From positions 62,001 through 126,000 of the forward strand of contig CALDKB010000047.1 in NCBI GenBank assembly GCA_937899245.1: 64,000 nt of DNA, in the 5' to 3' direction. Below the pieces are notes generated by a model. It saw only the letters and a program-made list of their open reading frames with translations. It had not been told where the DNA came from and searched no databases. Every line of letters starts with the position of its first letter. Position 1 is the first letter of the stretch. The stretch is from an uncultured Bacteroidales bacterium. GTDB lineage: Bacteria; Bacteroidota; Bacteroidia; Bacteroidales; ML635J-15. The translations under genes were made by a program, and so were the position numbers. This document shows, piece after piece, positions 26,588 to 35,760 of this stretch.

Positions 26588-28507
26588 TTATTCGGTAACC
26601 ATGAACTTTATAGCCTTGCGCTTTTGTTCCTTCTTCGTTCCAATAAGCACTTTCAGGAAATAGTAGCCGCTGTTGTAGTTGGTGATGTCTACGGTTGTGT
26701 TGCGAGAGCTAATAGTTCCTTCGTCCATCAGTTTTCCCTGTATGTTGAAAATCTGGTAGTCGTACTTTTCGTTAATGATTTCGTAGTTTCCTCTAATTGT
26801 TATTTTTCCGTTGGCAGTCGGAGATGGGAAAACGTCGAAAGTTACAACATCAGGAACCGGGTCCGACTCAGGATCGGGATTTACGATGGTTTTCGGAATC
26901 ACTTTTAGTGTTAGTGTTACAATAGAATCGCAACCTTCAGCATTTGACAATGTGTTTGTAAATGTATATACACCTTCGTCGCTAATTGCTTCAATGTCAA
27001 ATCCATAGTTTGAATATGCTGTTTCTGCCACAACACTGTCTTGAAGTTCAACGTTGTCGATTCTTCCAACTTCAAGGTGGAGTACGATGATACTGTCGCA
27101 GCTATTTTGAGCAACAAGTCTCAATGTGTCGATACCGGCATCTACTCTGTCGAATCCATCTTCGTGATAAACTTCGCCGTCGCAGATATGTGCATTTATG
27201 TTTGTCTGGTAGTAGCTGTCAACTAATAGGTTTAGTACAATTGTGCTGTCGCAACCGTACTGGCTGGTTAGCAGATGCTGATATGTTCCAGCTTCGCTTA
27301 TTGTCTGTCCGAAGAAATCATAAGTTGCGCTTTCACAAATTGTTAGGTCGAGATTTTTCGTGTAGTCGCTGTAAACATTAAGTGTGAGTTCAACAACAGA
27401 GTCGCAGCCGTTTGCACTTGGGAATGTATTGCTGAAAAGATAGCTTCCTGCATTGTTTTGTGTAGGTATAACAAATCCGTTCTGGCTGTATGAGTCGCCT
27501 TTGCAAATTTGGTCGGTAATTGGATAAGTTGTAGCGCTATTATAGTGAACATAATATTTTTTTGTCTTGTCTCCGTGGTTTACTGTGATTGTCGCTGTGT
27601 TTCCATCTGCCGACAATGACGTTGAATAAGATGCACGTGGAGAGGCTGTTGTAGCCGAAATGTAGTTTGTAGATCCGCATTCTACGTTAACGTAATAATC
27701 AGTAGTGTTCTGGTTGAAATTTGGAATTTCGGTTCCGTTTACTGTGATTGACGAAAGGTTGGCATTATAGATGAGCTCGATATCGTCTATGTAAAGAGCG
27801 TCTCCGTTCGAGCCTTCACCGGCATTCTTGTTTGTAGAGAATGTTATAAGAATGTATTGCGGGTCGTTTGACTGGCATCCGTCATATTCAATAGGAGTGG
27901 AGTGCCTTTTCCAGTTGCTGCCTTCGTTTGTGAAATCGTATGATGGAACTTTGCCAACAATATGAGCCAAATATTCATTGCCATTGTTTCCGGCAAGAGG
28001 ATCCTTCAGCTCGTAAGAGTCGTGTATGTAAAGGTGACAGCACGACAAACTGCTGTTGCTGGCGTTTACTGCCTTTGCCCAGAATACGATAGAGTCTGGT
28101 TTCGCATTCAATTTCTGATTGAAGTTGTCATTTGATATTATTGTCCTGTTTCCGTTTGCATTGCTACTCATACTAAGGGAACCAAGTTCCATCTGTCCGC
28201 TGGTAAGAGCCCCATTGGCAATAACACCGAGAACACTCTTAGCGTAAATTTTGCAGGAGTAGTTTCCTGAATGTGCGTCGGTAGATTTTTCGTGTTTTTT
28301 TTGCTTGGCGGTGCTACATCCGACTAAGATTGTGCAGTTTGCAGATGGGTATGAGTTCCATCCTGTTGGTTCGTCGGCGCTACCGCCATCCCATTGCTCG
28401 AAACCAGGGTTATCAAATTGGTATACTTGTGAATATAGATTTTGTGGATTTACAAAATAAACAACCGTTAGAATTGCGATTGCGAAAATGAAATTTATCC
28501 TACTCAT
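26588..28507 (-). CDS. T9SS sorting-domain protein with PCMD-like N-terminus and GCDS repeats
   Basis: This 639-residue exported protein has a signal peptide (about residues 1-26), then a PCMD-like beta domain (about 30-245, NPGFEQWDGGSADEPTGWNS) of the putative carbohydrate-metabolism class. A cadherin-like/Ig segment follows (about 250-325). Four repeats each end in a GCDS or SCDS motif (about 330-545, for example GCDSTIVLNL); such repeats are common in Bacteroidetes surface proteins. A T9SS sorting domain closes it (about 560-639, FDVFPSPTANGKITI). It is transcribed toward rnpB. Function beyond surface binding is not evident. Confidence 0.85.
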   Translation of the reverse strand: MSRINFIFAIAILTVVYFVNPQNLYSQVYQFDNPGFEQWDGGSADEPTGWNSYPSANCTILVGCSTAKQKKHEKSTDAHSGNYSCKIYAKSVLGVIANGALTSGQMELGSLSMSSNANGNRTIISNDNFNQKLNAKPDSIVFWAKAVNASNSSLSCCHLYIHDSYELKDPLAGNNGNEYLAHIVGKVPSYDFTNEGSNWKRHSTPIEYDGCQSNDPQYILITFSTNKNAGEGSNGDALYIDDIELIYNANLSSITVNGTEIPNFNQNTTDYYVNVECGSTNYISATTASPRASYSTSLSADGNTATITVNHGDKTKKYYVHYNSATTYPITDQICKGDSYSQNGFVIPTQNNAGSYLFSNTFPSANGCDSVVELTLNVYSDYTKNLDLTICESATYDFFGQTISEAGTYQHLLTSQYGCDSTIVLNLLVDSYYQTNINAHICDGEVYHEDGFDRVDAGIDTLRLVAQNSCDSIIVLHLEVGRIDNVELQDSVVAETAYSNYGFDIEAISDEGVYTFTNTLSNAEGCDSIVTLTLKVIPKTIVNPDPESDPVPDVVTFDVFPSPTANGKITIRGNYEIINEKYDYQIFNIQGKLMDEGTISSRNTTVDITNYNSGYYFLKVLIGTKKEQKRKAIKFMVTE

Positions 28508-28716
28508 AGATAATGTGTATAAAATTTTCAGGGTGCAAAGGTCTAACTTTTTTCCATAATAAAGGTTTTTTTATTTGATAAATTTTAAACTTTGATTGTT
28601 AACATGTTGATTATTAGTGCTGTGCTTGCTGTGTTGAAAACATGTTCCATTGCTAAAAGTCATGTTTTTTCGTAATATTTTTTTGCGTAAGTTTCAGTTA
28701 AGTTCCTTTTTTAATT

Positions 28717-28724
28717 TATATTTG
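28717..28724 (+). promoter_or_regulatory. -7 promoter box of the AMP nucleosidase gene
   Basis: TATATTTG, 21 bases before the ATG at 28745; TTTC at 28692-28695 is a weak -33 candidate. Confidence 0.45.
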
Positions 28725-28744
28725 TTGCCAAATAACTTAATAAT

Positions 28745-29515
28745 ATGAAGACAAAGGAAGAGATTGTTAGCGATTGGTTGCCAAGATATACGGGTAAGAC
28801 ATTGGATAGTTTTGGCGAATATATACTTCTGACGAACTTTCAGCTGTATGTTGACCTTTTTGCAGAGTGGAATAACGTTCCTGTTGAAGGCCTTGATCGT
28901 AATATGCCTAGTGCAACAGTCGATGGCATTACAATAATAAATTTTGGAATGGGTAGCCCTAATGCAGCAATAATCATGGATTTGCTAAGTGCGATTTCAC
29001 CAAAGGCAGTGCTATTCCTTGGTAAATGTGGCGGTTTGAAGGCAAAAAATAAATTAGGTGATTTGATTTTGCCTATTGCAGCAATTAGAAGCGAAGGAAC
29101 GTCAAACGATTACCTTCCGCCAGAAGTGCCGGCTTTGCCTGCGTTTATGTTGCAGCGTGCAGTTTCAACATCAATACGAGACAACGGGCATGACTACTGG
29201 ACGGGAACCGTGTTTACAACCAACAGACGCGTTTGGGAATACGACGAACGTTTCAAGAAATATCTCGTAAAGACGCGAGCAATGGCTGTGGATATGGAAA
29301 CTGCAACAATCTTTATTGTCGGTTTTGCAAATGAAATTCCTTGCGGGGCCTTGCTGCTTGTCAGCGACCAGCCGATGGTTTCTTCTGGTGTAAAGACCGA
29401 AGCAAGCGACAAGAAAGTAACCGAGCAATTTGTTAGAGACCATTTGAAAATAGGTGTTGATTCATTGCGGCTGATAAAACGTGGTGGCTCGTCGGTAAAA
29501 CATCTTCAGTTCTAA
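28745..29515 (+). CDS. amn: AMP nucleosidase
   Basis: This 256-residue purine nucleoside phosphorylase-fold enzyme hydrolyses AMP to adenine and ribose 5-phosphate, draining the AMP pool. The Bacteroidetes form lacks the regulatory N-terminal domain of the E. coli enzyme (about 480 residues) and is about this length. Visible motifs are INFGMGSPNAAI (phosphate/ribose site), FLGKCGGLKAKNKLGDLILP and the VDMETATIF loop carrying the base-site Glu. Single gene with its own promoter, followed 80 bases later by the HU-SPOR gene. Confidence 0.92.
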   Translation: MKTKEEIVSDWLPRYTGKTLDSFGEYILLTNFQLYVDLFAEWNNVPVEGLDRNMPSATVDGITIINFGMGSPNAAIIMDLLSAISPKAVLFLGKCGGLKAKNKLGDLILPIAAIRSEGTSNDYLPPEVPALPAFMLQRAVSTSIRDNGHDYWTGTVFTTNRRVWEYDERFKKYLVKTRAMAVDMETATIFIVGFANEIPCGALLLVSDQPMVSSGVKTEASDKKVTEQFVRDHLKIGVDSLRLIKRGGSSVKHLQF

Positions 29516-29565
29516 ATACTCTTATTTTTTTCGGGATTGTTCATGTGTTATAAAGGAAAAGTCAT

Positions 29566-29573
29566 TATATTTG
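29566..29573 (+). promoter_or_regulatory. -7 promoter box of the HU-SPOR gene
   Basis: TATATTTG, 22 bases before the ATG at 29596. Confidence 0.5.
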
Positions 29574-29595
29574 CTTTTGATTTGAATTTGTAATA

Positions 29596-30639
29596 ATGGA
29601 TTTGTATAGTATTGTATATCAGCTTGTTCTGGAGAATGACTGCGTAATAATTCCTAACTTTGGCGGGTTTGTTACCAATCGTTTCGCTGCTGATGTTGAC
29701 TTTTCGAAGCAAGAGTTTTATCCTCCGAGCAGGAAAGTCGCCTTTAACGAAAGTCTTTCGTTAAGCGATGGCTTGTTGATAAATTATGTTTCTCAAAAGG
29801 AAAAGCTTTCGTGGCATGAAGCGGAGGAAACCGTCAAGTCTTTTGTCGCAGACATCAATTGCAAGCTGATGGAAAATCAGATTGTAGTTTTTGAAGGATT
29901 AGGTGAGTTCTCAAGATTATCTGGCAATTTGGTGTTTGCACCGTCGGCATCAGGCTTGCTGGAAGATGCGTTTGGCTTGCCTACATTTAATTTCCCAATG
30001 CTACATTCAGCAGCCAAGTTGAAGGTCGAAAAAACGGTAATTAAGGTTGCCGATGACAAGCCAAAGGGGCGTCGGACAGGAAAAATAATAGCATGGTCGT
30101 TATCGTCTGCAGCAGTTATCGGAGCATTGATTTGCTTGACTTTGCATTTCGGATGGATTGACAGCATTAAGAATAGCAATGGCGTAAATACGATTCTGGC
30201 AGGATTTGGATTTGGAAATACAACCGAACAGGTTGCAGATCCACAACCAACTGAAATCATTGAAGAAAAAGAGGTTGAAGAACTGGTTGTAGAACAGACC
30301 GACACTGCCGAAACTGAAGAGGAAAGCGAGTCTTTCGCAGAAGAGGTTTTGCTTGAAGCAGAAACGGAAGTTGCAGAAACATCCGAAGAAGCAGTTGCAG
30401 AGACAACAGTCGAATATAAAACGCACATTATTGCCGGGTGTTTTGCTGAATATGCAAATGCAGAAAATGTTTACAAGGATTTGCAGTCAAAGGGCTTGAA
30501 CCCAACGATATTGCCTTTGCACAAGGGCTTGTATAAGGTAAGTGTTAAGGGGTTCGCTTCGTCGAAAGAAGCTTGTGCCGAATTGCAGAGCTTGAAGGAG
30601 CAGTCCGGAAATGCATCCCTGTGGGTTTATAATATGTAA
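29596..30639 (+). CDS. HU-domain and SPOR-domain membrane protein
   Basis: The 347 residues begin with an HU-like domain of the CCDC81 type (about 1-125, IIPNFGGFVTNRF, then ENQIVVFEGLGEF). A single membrane helix follows (about 163-185), then an acidic low-complexity linker (about 205-275, rich in Glu, Ala and Val) and a C-terminal SPOR domain (about 275-347, YKTHIIAGCFAEYANAEN). SPOR domains bind stem-stripped peptidoglycan at division sites. The topology puts the HU part in the cytoplasm and SPOR in the periplasm, so the protein may link the nucleoid or a cytoplasmic partner with septal wall. Bacteroidetes encode such proteins widely, but their exact role is not settled. Confidence 0.88.
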   Translation: MDLYSIVYQLVLENDCVIIPNFGGFVTNRFAADVDFSKQEFYPPSRKVAFNESLSLSDGLLINYVSQKEKLSWHEAEETVKSFVADINCKLMENQIVVFEGLGEFSRLSGNLVFAPSASGLLEDAFGLPTFNFPMLHSAAKLKVEKTVIKVADDKPKGRRTGKIIAWSLSSAAVIGALICLTLHFGWIDSIKNSNGVNTILAGFGFGNTTEQVADPQPTEIIEEKEVEELVVEQTDTAETEEESESFAEEVLLEAETEVAETSEEAVAETTVEYKTHIIAGCFAEYANAENVYKDLQSKGLNPTILPLHKGLYKVSVKGFASSKEACAELQSLKEQSGNASLWVYNM

Positions 30640-30660
30640 GATAAAGCATTTAAATAAGAA

Positions 30661-30690
30661 AAAGTCCGAGGAAATCCTTCGGACTTTTTT
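30661..30690 (+). terminator. Terminator of the HU-SPOR gene
   Basis: AAAGTCCGA..GG-AAAT-CC..TTCGGACTTTTTT: a strong hairpin with a T run, 22 bases after the stop. Confidence 0.88.
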
Positions 30691-30763
30691 GTTTTATTGT
30701 AGTAACACAACAGCCAAATATTCGTTTGCAAAAGAGAAAAGTCAGAGTTGACAGATATTGCGT

Positions 30764-31804
30764 CTATCTAATTCCAGCTTTTCTAAGGGCCTCGTGATAT
30801 TTGCGTGCGTTAGCTTCGTGCTGAGCGTTGGTGGTTGCAAAATTGTGGTATCCTGAAAAATCTTCCTTGGCACAGAAATACATATAGTTGTGATGCTCGT
30901 AGTTGAGTACGGCATTAAGCGAACTAGTAGACGGAATGCAAATTGGACCAGGAGGCAGACCTATATATTTATAGGTATTATATGGTGAATCTATTTCCAG
31001 ATGCTTGTTTAAAATGCGTTTAATTGTAGGGTCGCCAACGGCATATTTTACTGTAGGGTCGGCTTGTAGGAGCCAGCCTTTATTCAGTCTGTTGATGTAG
31101 ACTCCTGCAATTCTGGCTTTTTCGTCATTTTTTTGTGTTTCACTTTCAACAATTGATGCTAGCGTTGATATTTCGGATTGCGACAAACCGAGTTCATTCG
31201 CCTTTGCCATTCGTTCCTCGTTCCAGAAATTCTTGTATTCGTCGGCCATTCGTTGAACGAATCCATCAGCAGACGTGTTCCAGTAGAATTCGTATGTGTT
31301 TGGAATGAACATGGAACAGAAAGTCTGCTTGTTGAAACCGTATTTTTGTGCAGTTTCTTCATTATGCAGCAATTGTGAAATTTCTGCCGAGTCGGCTTCG
31401 ATGTTGGCAGCTGCTTTTACGGCAAGAATGTCGAGTGTCCGTACGCTTATGAAAGTTACGTTTACCGGAGTTTGCCGACCGCTGCGAAGCATATTTACAA
31501 GCGCATTGTTTGACATTCCGTTTTCTAATTTGTACTTGCCAGGAAGAATCTTTTCTCCATACTTCTTGAATTTCGCTACTGTTTTAAAAGAGCTGATGTC
31601 TAATATGCAGCCGGAGTTTTCAAGAACAGAAATCATATCGTCGTATGAGGATCCGCTATGTATGTAAATGAATTCGTCGCTTCCGCATTTTACATTTGGT
31701 GAATATGCGTAGTTGTATGCCTTGTATGCCAGAGTTCCGGCTATTATTATGATGATGACAAGTATTATTGCTATCGAGAATTTTGCTTTTTTGCCTTTTG
31801 CCAT
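30764..31804 (-). CDS. mltG: Endolytic murein transglycosylase MltG (YceG-like)
   Basis: This 346-residue inner-membrane enzyme cleaves nascent glycan strands and is thought to set their length. One N-terminal membrane helix (about residues 8-30) is followed by a LysM-like region and the YceG catalytic domain. The catalytic Glu is in TLASIVESETQ (about residue 218), and the motifs ADPTVKYA, SPYNTYKYIGLPPGPI and FSGYHNFATT are all present. It lies 12 bases downstream of murB, so the two wall genes form an operon. Confidence 0.95.
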   Translation of the reverse strand: MAKGKKAKFSIAIILVIIIIIAGTLAYKAYNYAYSPNVKCGSDEFIYIHSGSSYDDMISVLENSGCILDISSFKTVAKFKKYGEKILPGKYKLENGMSNNALVNMLRSGRQTPVNVTFISVRTLDILAVKAAANIEADSAEISQLLHNEETAQKYGFNKQTFCSMFIPNTYEFYWNTSADGFVQRMADEYKNFWNEERMAKANELGLSQSEISTLASIVESETQKNDEKARIAGVYINRLNKGWLLQADPTVKYAVGDPTIKRILNKHLEIDSPYNTYKYIGLPPGPICIPSTSSLNAVLNYEHHNYMYFCAKEDFSGYHNFATTNAQHEANARKYHEALRKAGIR

Positions 31805-31816
31805 GATGATTTTTTA

Positions 31817-32833
31817 TTACAAGATAATAGCTTCTGGTTCGAGTTTTACGCTGAATTTTTCAAGCACATTGTGCATGACTATTTGTGCAAGTTCAAGCAC
31901 GTCGTTTCCTGTTGCGTTATTATTGTTTATTAATATTAGAGCTTGGTTTTTGTGAACAGCAGCCCCCTTGTGAGTAAATCCTTTCAGTCCGCACTGGTCG
32001 ATTAGCCAACCGGCGGCCAACTTGTAATTGTTTCCTGCCGGGAAATACTTTATTTCTGGAAATTTGGCTTGCAGGATATAAAAAGTCTCCTGGTCGACAA
32101 CTGGATTCTTGAAGAAACTTCCAGCACTTCCAATTTCCGAGGGCTCAGGCAGTTTCTTGCGGCGAATCGAAATAATTGCATTTCTGATATCAAGTGCAGA
32201 AGGTGAATCGATTTTGTTTCCCGAAAGATAATTTTCAACGTCGGCATAGCTGCGGTTGATATTTTGTACTTTGCTTAGTTTGTAAACGACCGACAGGATA
32301 ATAGCTTTGCCCTTAAGCAGATGTTTGAAAATGCTTTCGCGATAACCGAAGCAGCATGCCTCGTTGGTGATGTACTGTATGTCGCCAGAATCGAGGTGCA
32401 GAAATTTGACACGATGAATAAAATTTCTCGCTTCGGCGCCATAAGCACCTATATTCTGGACTGCGCTGGCGCCTATTGTTCCAGGAATGTACGAAAGGTT
32501 TTCAAGACCGTATGCTTTTTGGGCGATTGTCCAGTCAACAAAGTCGTCCCATATTTCTCCTGCTTGAGCCTCAACAAATATGTTGTCGCCATTTTCGTAT
32601 ATAACTTTTTTGCCTTTTGTGGCAGGGTGGATTACCAGACCTTCGTAATCTTTTGTGAAAAGTACGTTGCTGCCACCGCCAAGGATGATGAAGTTATCTT
32701 TGAGTTCATTTTGATGTTCGCGGATGTATCCGAACAGTTCTTCATCGGTTTGGTATTCGAAGAAGGTCTTGCATTTGGCTTTGATGCCGAATGTGTTGTG
32801 AGGTTTTAGGTCATATTCGTTTTCAATCCTCAT
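31817..32833 (-). CDS. murB: UDP-N-acetylenolpyruvoylglucosamine reductase MurB
   Basis: This 338-residue FAD enzyme makes UDP-MurNAc in peptidoglycan synthesis. FAD-binding motifs are FIILGGGSNVLF and LSYIPGTIGASAVQNIGAYGAE; the catalytic Ser loop is IGSAGSFFKNP. The protein starts MRIENEYDLKPHNTFGI. The open frame extends to 32890, but the promoter box at 32851-32858 lies inside that extension, so 32833 is the true start. It leads the murB-mltG pair. Confidence 0.96.
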   Translation of the reverse strand: MRIENEYDLKPHNTFGIKAKCKTFFEYQTDEELFGYIREHQNELKDNFIILGGGSNVLFTKDYEGLVIHPATKGKKVIYENGDNIFVEAQAGEIWDDFVDWTIAQKAYGLENLSYIPGTIGASAVQNIGAYGAEARNFIHRVKFLHLDSGDIQYITNEACCFGYRESIFKHLLKGKAIILSVVYKLSKVQNINRSYADVENYLSGNKIDSPSALDIRNAIISIRRKKLPEPSEIGSAGSFFKNPVVDQETFYILQAKFPEIKYFPAGNNYKLAAGWLIDQCGLKGFTHKGAAVHKNQALILINNNNATGNDVLELAQIVMHNVLEKFSVKLEPEAIIL

Positions 32834-32850
32834 TGTGTGTAATTTTCTTG

Positions 32851-32858
32851 CAAAAATA
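32851..32858 (-). promoter_or_regulatory. -7 promoter box of murB-mltG
   Basis: TATTTTTG on the minus strand, 18 bases before the murB start. Confidence 0.5.
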
Positions 32859-33073
32859 ACAAGTGGAAACGACTTTGCACTTGAAATCATAAAAAAAGTT
32901 GCCTATAAATTGTTAGTGTCCTGTTTGCTTACATATGGAAATCAAACGTCAACCTAGTGATAATTATACAGAGGCAAAGAGTGTTAAATAACATTAAAAA
33001 TGATGTGCAAAATTGCAAGGAATGGTGTAATTTTGTAAAATTAAAGTATGTTTAATTTAAAAATAAAAAAGGT

Positions 33074-33475
33074 ATGAAAAGATTAGTTGTTTTATTCGTT
33101 GCAGTAGTTTTAACTTTCGCAATGTCATCATGTAAGAAGAATGGTGCTTCAACACCATCAGATGCAGTAAAGGCATATTATGAATATTTGCAGAAGGGTG
33201 ATTTTAAGTCTGCATTACAGAACTGCTCATACGAATACAATAAGGAAATGACAGCAGAAGAAAAAGAAACTTCTGATGCAATGTTAGAAATGACAGCTAA
33301 CAAGATTGAAGAATCGATGAAGGAAAAGGGCGGAATGGCTTCTTTCGAAATCCTTTCTGAAAATGTTGAAGGCGAAACTGCAGAAGTTGAAGTAAAGACC
33401 GTTTATGGTAACGGCGAAGAAGAAACTGTAACAGAAAGTGCAATAAAGAGTGGTGATGTTTGGTTCGTTAAGTAA
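33074..33475 (+). CDS. DUF4878-type small lipoprotein
   Basis: This 133-residue exported lipoprotein has a signal sequence with lipobox (MSSC, C20). The mature part (about 27-133) is a single cystatin/NTF2-like domain of the DUF4878 kind: TPSDAVKAYYEYLQKGDFKSAL, then a beta sheet ending SGDVWFVK. No catalytic residues are apparent and the family has no known activity. The next gene starts on the base after its stop codon, so the two are almost certainly co-transcribed and coupled. Confidence 0.85.
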   Translation: MKRLVVLFVAVVLTFAMSSCKKNGASTPSDAVKAYYEYLQKGDFKSALQNCSYEYNKEMTAEEKETSDAMLEMTANKIEESMKEKGGMASFEILSENVEGETAEVEVKTVYGNGEEETVTESAIKSGDVWFVK

Positions 33476-34084
33476 TTGCAATTGAATAGACCATTTATAG
33501 TTTTAATGTTATTAGTGTTCTGCATCGGATGTAATTCCGGTGCAGAATTTTTTATTGACGAGTCTTTGCTTCAGGAAGGCGATATCGCTTTTCGTGGCGG
33601 TGTCAGTGTTGAGAGCTATGTTGTTGAGATTGCCGACAACAATGGTATATATTCTCATTCCGGTGTTGTTGTTAAATACAACGACGAATGGAAAATAGTT
33701 CATGCGGTTCCGGGAGAGGAGAATGAGACCGGAGGAATCCAATATTTGAAGATGGATAATCCCGAACATTTTTTTGCTCCAGACCGTGCTTGTGCAGGAT
33801 GCTTTGCTCGTTATGATACTACACCAGAAGTATTGAAGAAGGTGGCCGACGAAGCCATTCGCTGGTGGAAAAAGAAAGTTCTTTTTGATAATGACTACTT
33901 GTTGTCTGATACTACAAAGTTGTATTGCTCCCAGCTGGTTCAACTTTCGTACGAGAGCCAGGGAATTGATTTGGCTGAAGGCCGCTGCAATAAATTCCCA
34001 CTGGCAAAGGAAAAAGTTATTTTCCCATCAGACATAACAAAAAACAAGAAGGTTGACAGATATTATATTCTCAAGGAAAAATAA
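33476..34084 (+). CDS. YiiX-type permuted papain-fold lipoprotein, TTG start
   Basis: This 202-residue lipoprotein has a YiiX/YaeF-like amidase/peptidase domain of the NlpC/P60 superfamily in the circularly permuted form. The catalytic His precedes the Cys: H61 in YSHSGVV and C151 in LYCSQLVQ, with GDIAFR opening the domain. The lipobox Cys is C19. The start is a TTG directly after the upstream stop. The first in-frame ATG (33506) would leave too short a signal peptide, so TTG at 33476 or 33482 is the likely start. Permuted relatives hydrolyse amide or ester bonds in cell-wall peptides or lipids; the substrate is unknown. Confidence 0.85.
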   Translation: MQLNRPFIVLMLLVFCIGCNSGAEFFIDESLLQEGDIAFRGGVSVESYVVEIADNNGIYSHSGVVVKYNDEWKIVHAVPGEENETGGIQYLKMDNPEHFFAPDRACAGCFARYDTTPEVLKKVADEAIRWWKKKVLFDNDYLLSDTTKLYCSQLVQLSYESQGIDLAEGRCNKFPLAKEKVIFPSDITKNKKVDRYYILKEK

Positions 34085-34088
34085 TTAG

Positions 34089-34096
34089 TACTTTTG
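34089..34096 (+). promoter_or_regulatory. -7 promoter box just before a glycosyltransferase gene
   Basis: TACTTTTG ends 10 bases before the ATG at 34107, which would give a leader of only a few bases (near-leaderless mRNA). Confidence 0.45.
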
Positions 34097-34106
34097 CCGT
34101 TGAATT

Positions 34107-35192
34107 ATGGCAAAACGTATTTTTGTATCGGTAACCAACGACATGACCAATGATCAGCGCGTTAATCGCGTGTGTAATTCGTTGTGCGACATGGGCTTTG
34201 AAGTCATTGTGCTTTGCAGGAGATTAAAGAATTCTGCAGGCATAGGACAGAGAAGATATTCAATCAGGCGTTTTAAACTTTTGTTCAACAGCGGAGCTGC
34301 ATTTTATGCTTGCATAAATATGCGGTTGTTTTTTTATATGCTTTTCCATAAGTGTGATGCTCTGCTGGCAAACGATCTGGATACTTTGCTTTGCAATGCG
34401 CTGATTTCCAAATTAAAACGTAAGCCTCTCTATTACGATACTCATGAACTTTTTACTGAAGTGCCTGAGTTGCAGAATGCAGGACTCAAGAAAAAGGTTT
34501 GGCTATGCGTAGAACGTCACTGCATTCATCGTCCGGTGGCAACTTATACTGTTTGCAAGTCGATTGCCGATTATTATAATGAAAAATACGGCCTAAATAT
34601 GCAGGTCGTGCGTAATTTGCCAGTTTGCAAGGAAAGAAAATCATACGATTCTCGCGAGAATATTCTTCTTTATCAAGGTGCGTTGAATATGGGGCGTGGT
34701 ATCGAACTGCTTATTGAAATGATGGGATTTATTCCCGATTATAAGTTGTACATTGCAGGTAAGGGTTATATGGAGCTCGAGCTGAAAAAACTTGCTGCAA
34801 ACTTAAACCTGACGGATAGGGTTGTTTTTACTGGCAATCTTCCTTTCGATGAATTGCATGAGTTGACGGGGCGTGCAAAAATTGGCTTTTCCGTCGAACA
34901 GGGGAGCAGTTTAAATTATAAGTATGCGCTTCCCAATAAGATTTTCGACTATATACAGGCCGGAACACCAGTCATATGTTCTAATTTTCCCGAAATGAGT
35001 GCTGTGGTGGAGAAATTTTCTGTAGGAGAGATTTTTTCTGGTCACGATGCAAAAAGCCTTTCGGAATTGGTGTTGTCGCTTCTTGCTGATAGTGAAAAGC
35101 TTGCTGCTTGCCATCGAAATTGTATTGTGGCAGCATCCGAGTTGAATTGGGAGAATGAGCAGAAGGTCCTTCAAAAGATATATAATGCTTGA
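34107..35192 (+). CDS. Glycosyltransferase family 4
   Basis: This 361-residue GT-B fold enzyme transfers a sugar from a nucleotide sugar. The acceptor half ends near residue 170. The donor half has LLYQGALNMGRGIELLIEMM, FTGNLPFDELHEL and an EX7E-type region around EQGSSLNYKYALPNKIFDYIQ, as in family 4. No membrane helix is seen. Neighbours are a lipoprotein pair and a Sel1 protein rather than a polysaccharide cluster, so the acceptor (surface polysaccharide, glycolipid or glycoprotein) is open. Confidence 0.88.
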   Translation: MAKRIFVSVTNDMTNDQRVNRVCNSLCDMGFEVIVLCRRLKNSAGIGQRRYSIRRFKLLFNSGAAFYACINMRLFFYMLFHKCDALLANDLDTLLCNALISKLKRKPLYYDTHELFTEVPELQNAGLKKKVWLCVERHCIHRPVATYTVCKSIADYYNEKYGLNMQVVRNLPVCKERKSYDSRENILLYQGALNMGRGIELLIEMMGFIPDYKLYIAGKGYMELELKKLAANLNLTDRVVFTGNLPFDELHELTGRAKIGFSVEQGSSLNYKYALPNKIFDYIQAGTPVICSNFPEMSAVVEKFSVGEIFSGHDAKSLSELVLSLLADSEKLAACHRNCIVAASELNWENEQKVLQKIYNA

Positions 35193-35194
35193 AT

Positions 35195-35716
35195 ATGAGG
35201 AAATTGTCGCTTGCCGCTGTCGCATTGTTTGCTGTTACTAAGATGTGCTTTTGCCAGGAGTCTGATAGGGTGTTTGACCGTGCGGAGCAGTTGTACTCAG
35301 AACAGAATTACAAAAAGGCGATTGTCTTTTATAAGAAATCAGCCGACGATGGTAATATTAACGCATTGCATATGCTGGCAAACTGTTATTCTTATGGACA
35401 AGGAGTTAATCGTGATGTGAGCCGTGCTGTTGATTTGTGGCGGGAGTGCGCCGACCGCGGACATGCCGATGCACAAAATATTTTGGCATCTTGCTATTAC
35501 GAAGGAAATGGCGTCGAAAAAAACTACGACACAGCCGCTCGTTTGTGGAAATTATCAGCTGAGCAAGGAAATATTTTTGCCATGTTTGATCTTGGAATCT
35601 GTTATTACAATGGACATGGGGTTGAACGTAGTCAGGAAAAGGCCATGGAGTGGTGGCGAAAGTCGGCTGCACTTGGCAATGCAGATGCTATTGGAATGCT
35701 GAAAATGTTTGAATAG
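35195..35716 (+). CDS. Exported Sel1-repeat protein
   Basis: This 173-residue protein has a signal peptide (about residues 1-20, ending CFCQ) and four Sel1-like alpha-hairpin repeats (for example HMLANCYSYGQGVNRDVSRA, AQNILASCYYEGNGVEKN and FDLGICYYNGHGVERS). Sel1 repeats build protein-binding solenoids. The ATG at 35195 follows the glycosyltransferase stop by two bases and gives a proper signal peptide, so I prefer it over an overlapping TTG at 35189. Binding partner unknown. Confidence 0.88.
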   Translation: MRKLSLAAVALFAVTKMCFCQESDRVFDRAEQLYSEQNYKKAIVFYKKSADDGNINALHMLANCYSYGQGVNRDVSRAVDLWRECADRGHADAQNILASCYYEGNGVEKNYDTAARLWKLSAEQGNIFAMFDLGICYYNGHGVERSQEKAMEWWRKSAALGNADAIGMLKMFE

Positions 35717-35760
35717 ATGTATTGACCCCAAATTAATTACTAATTTGCAGGGCATGCAAT

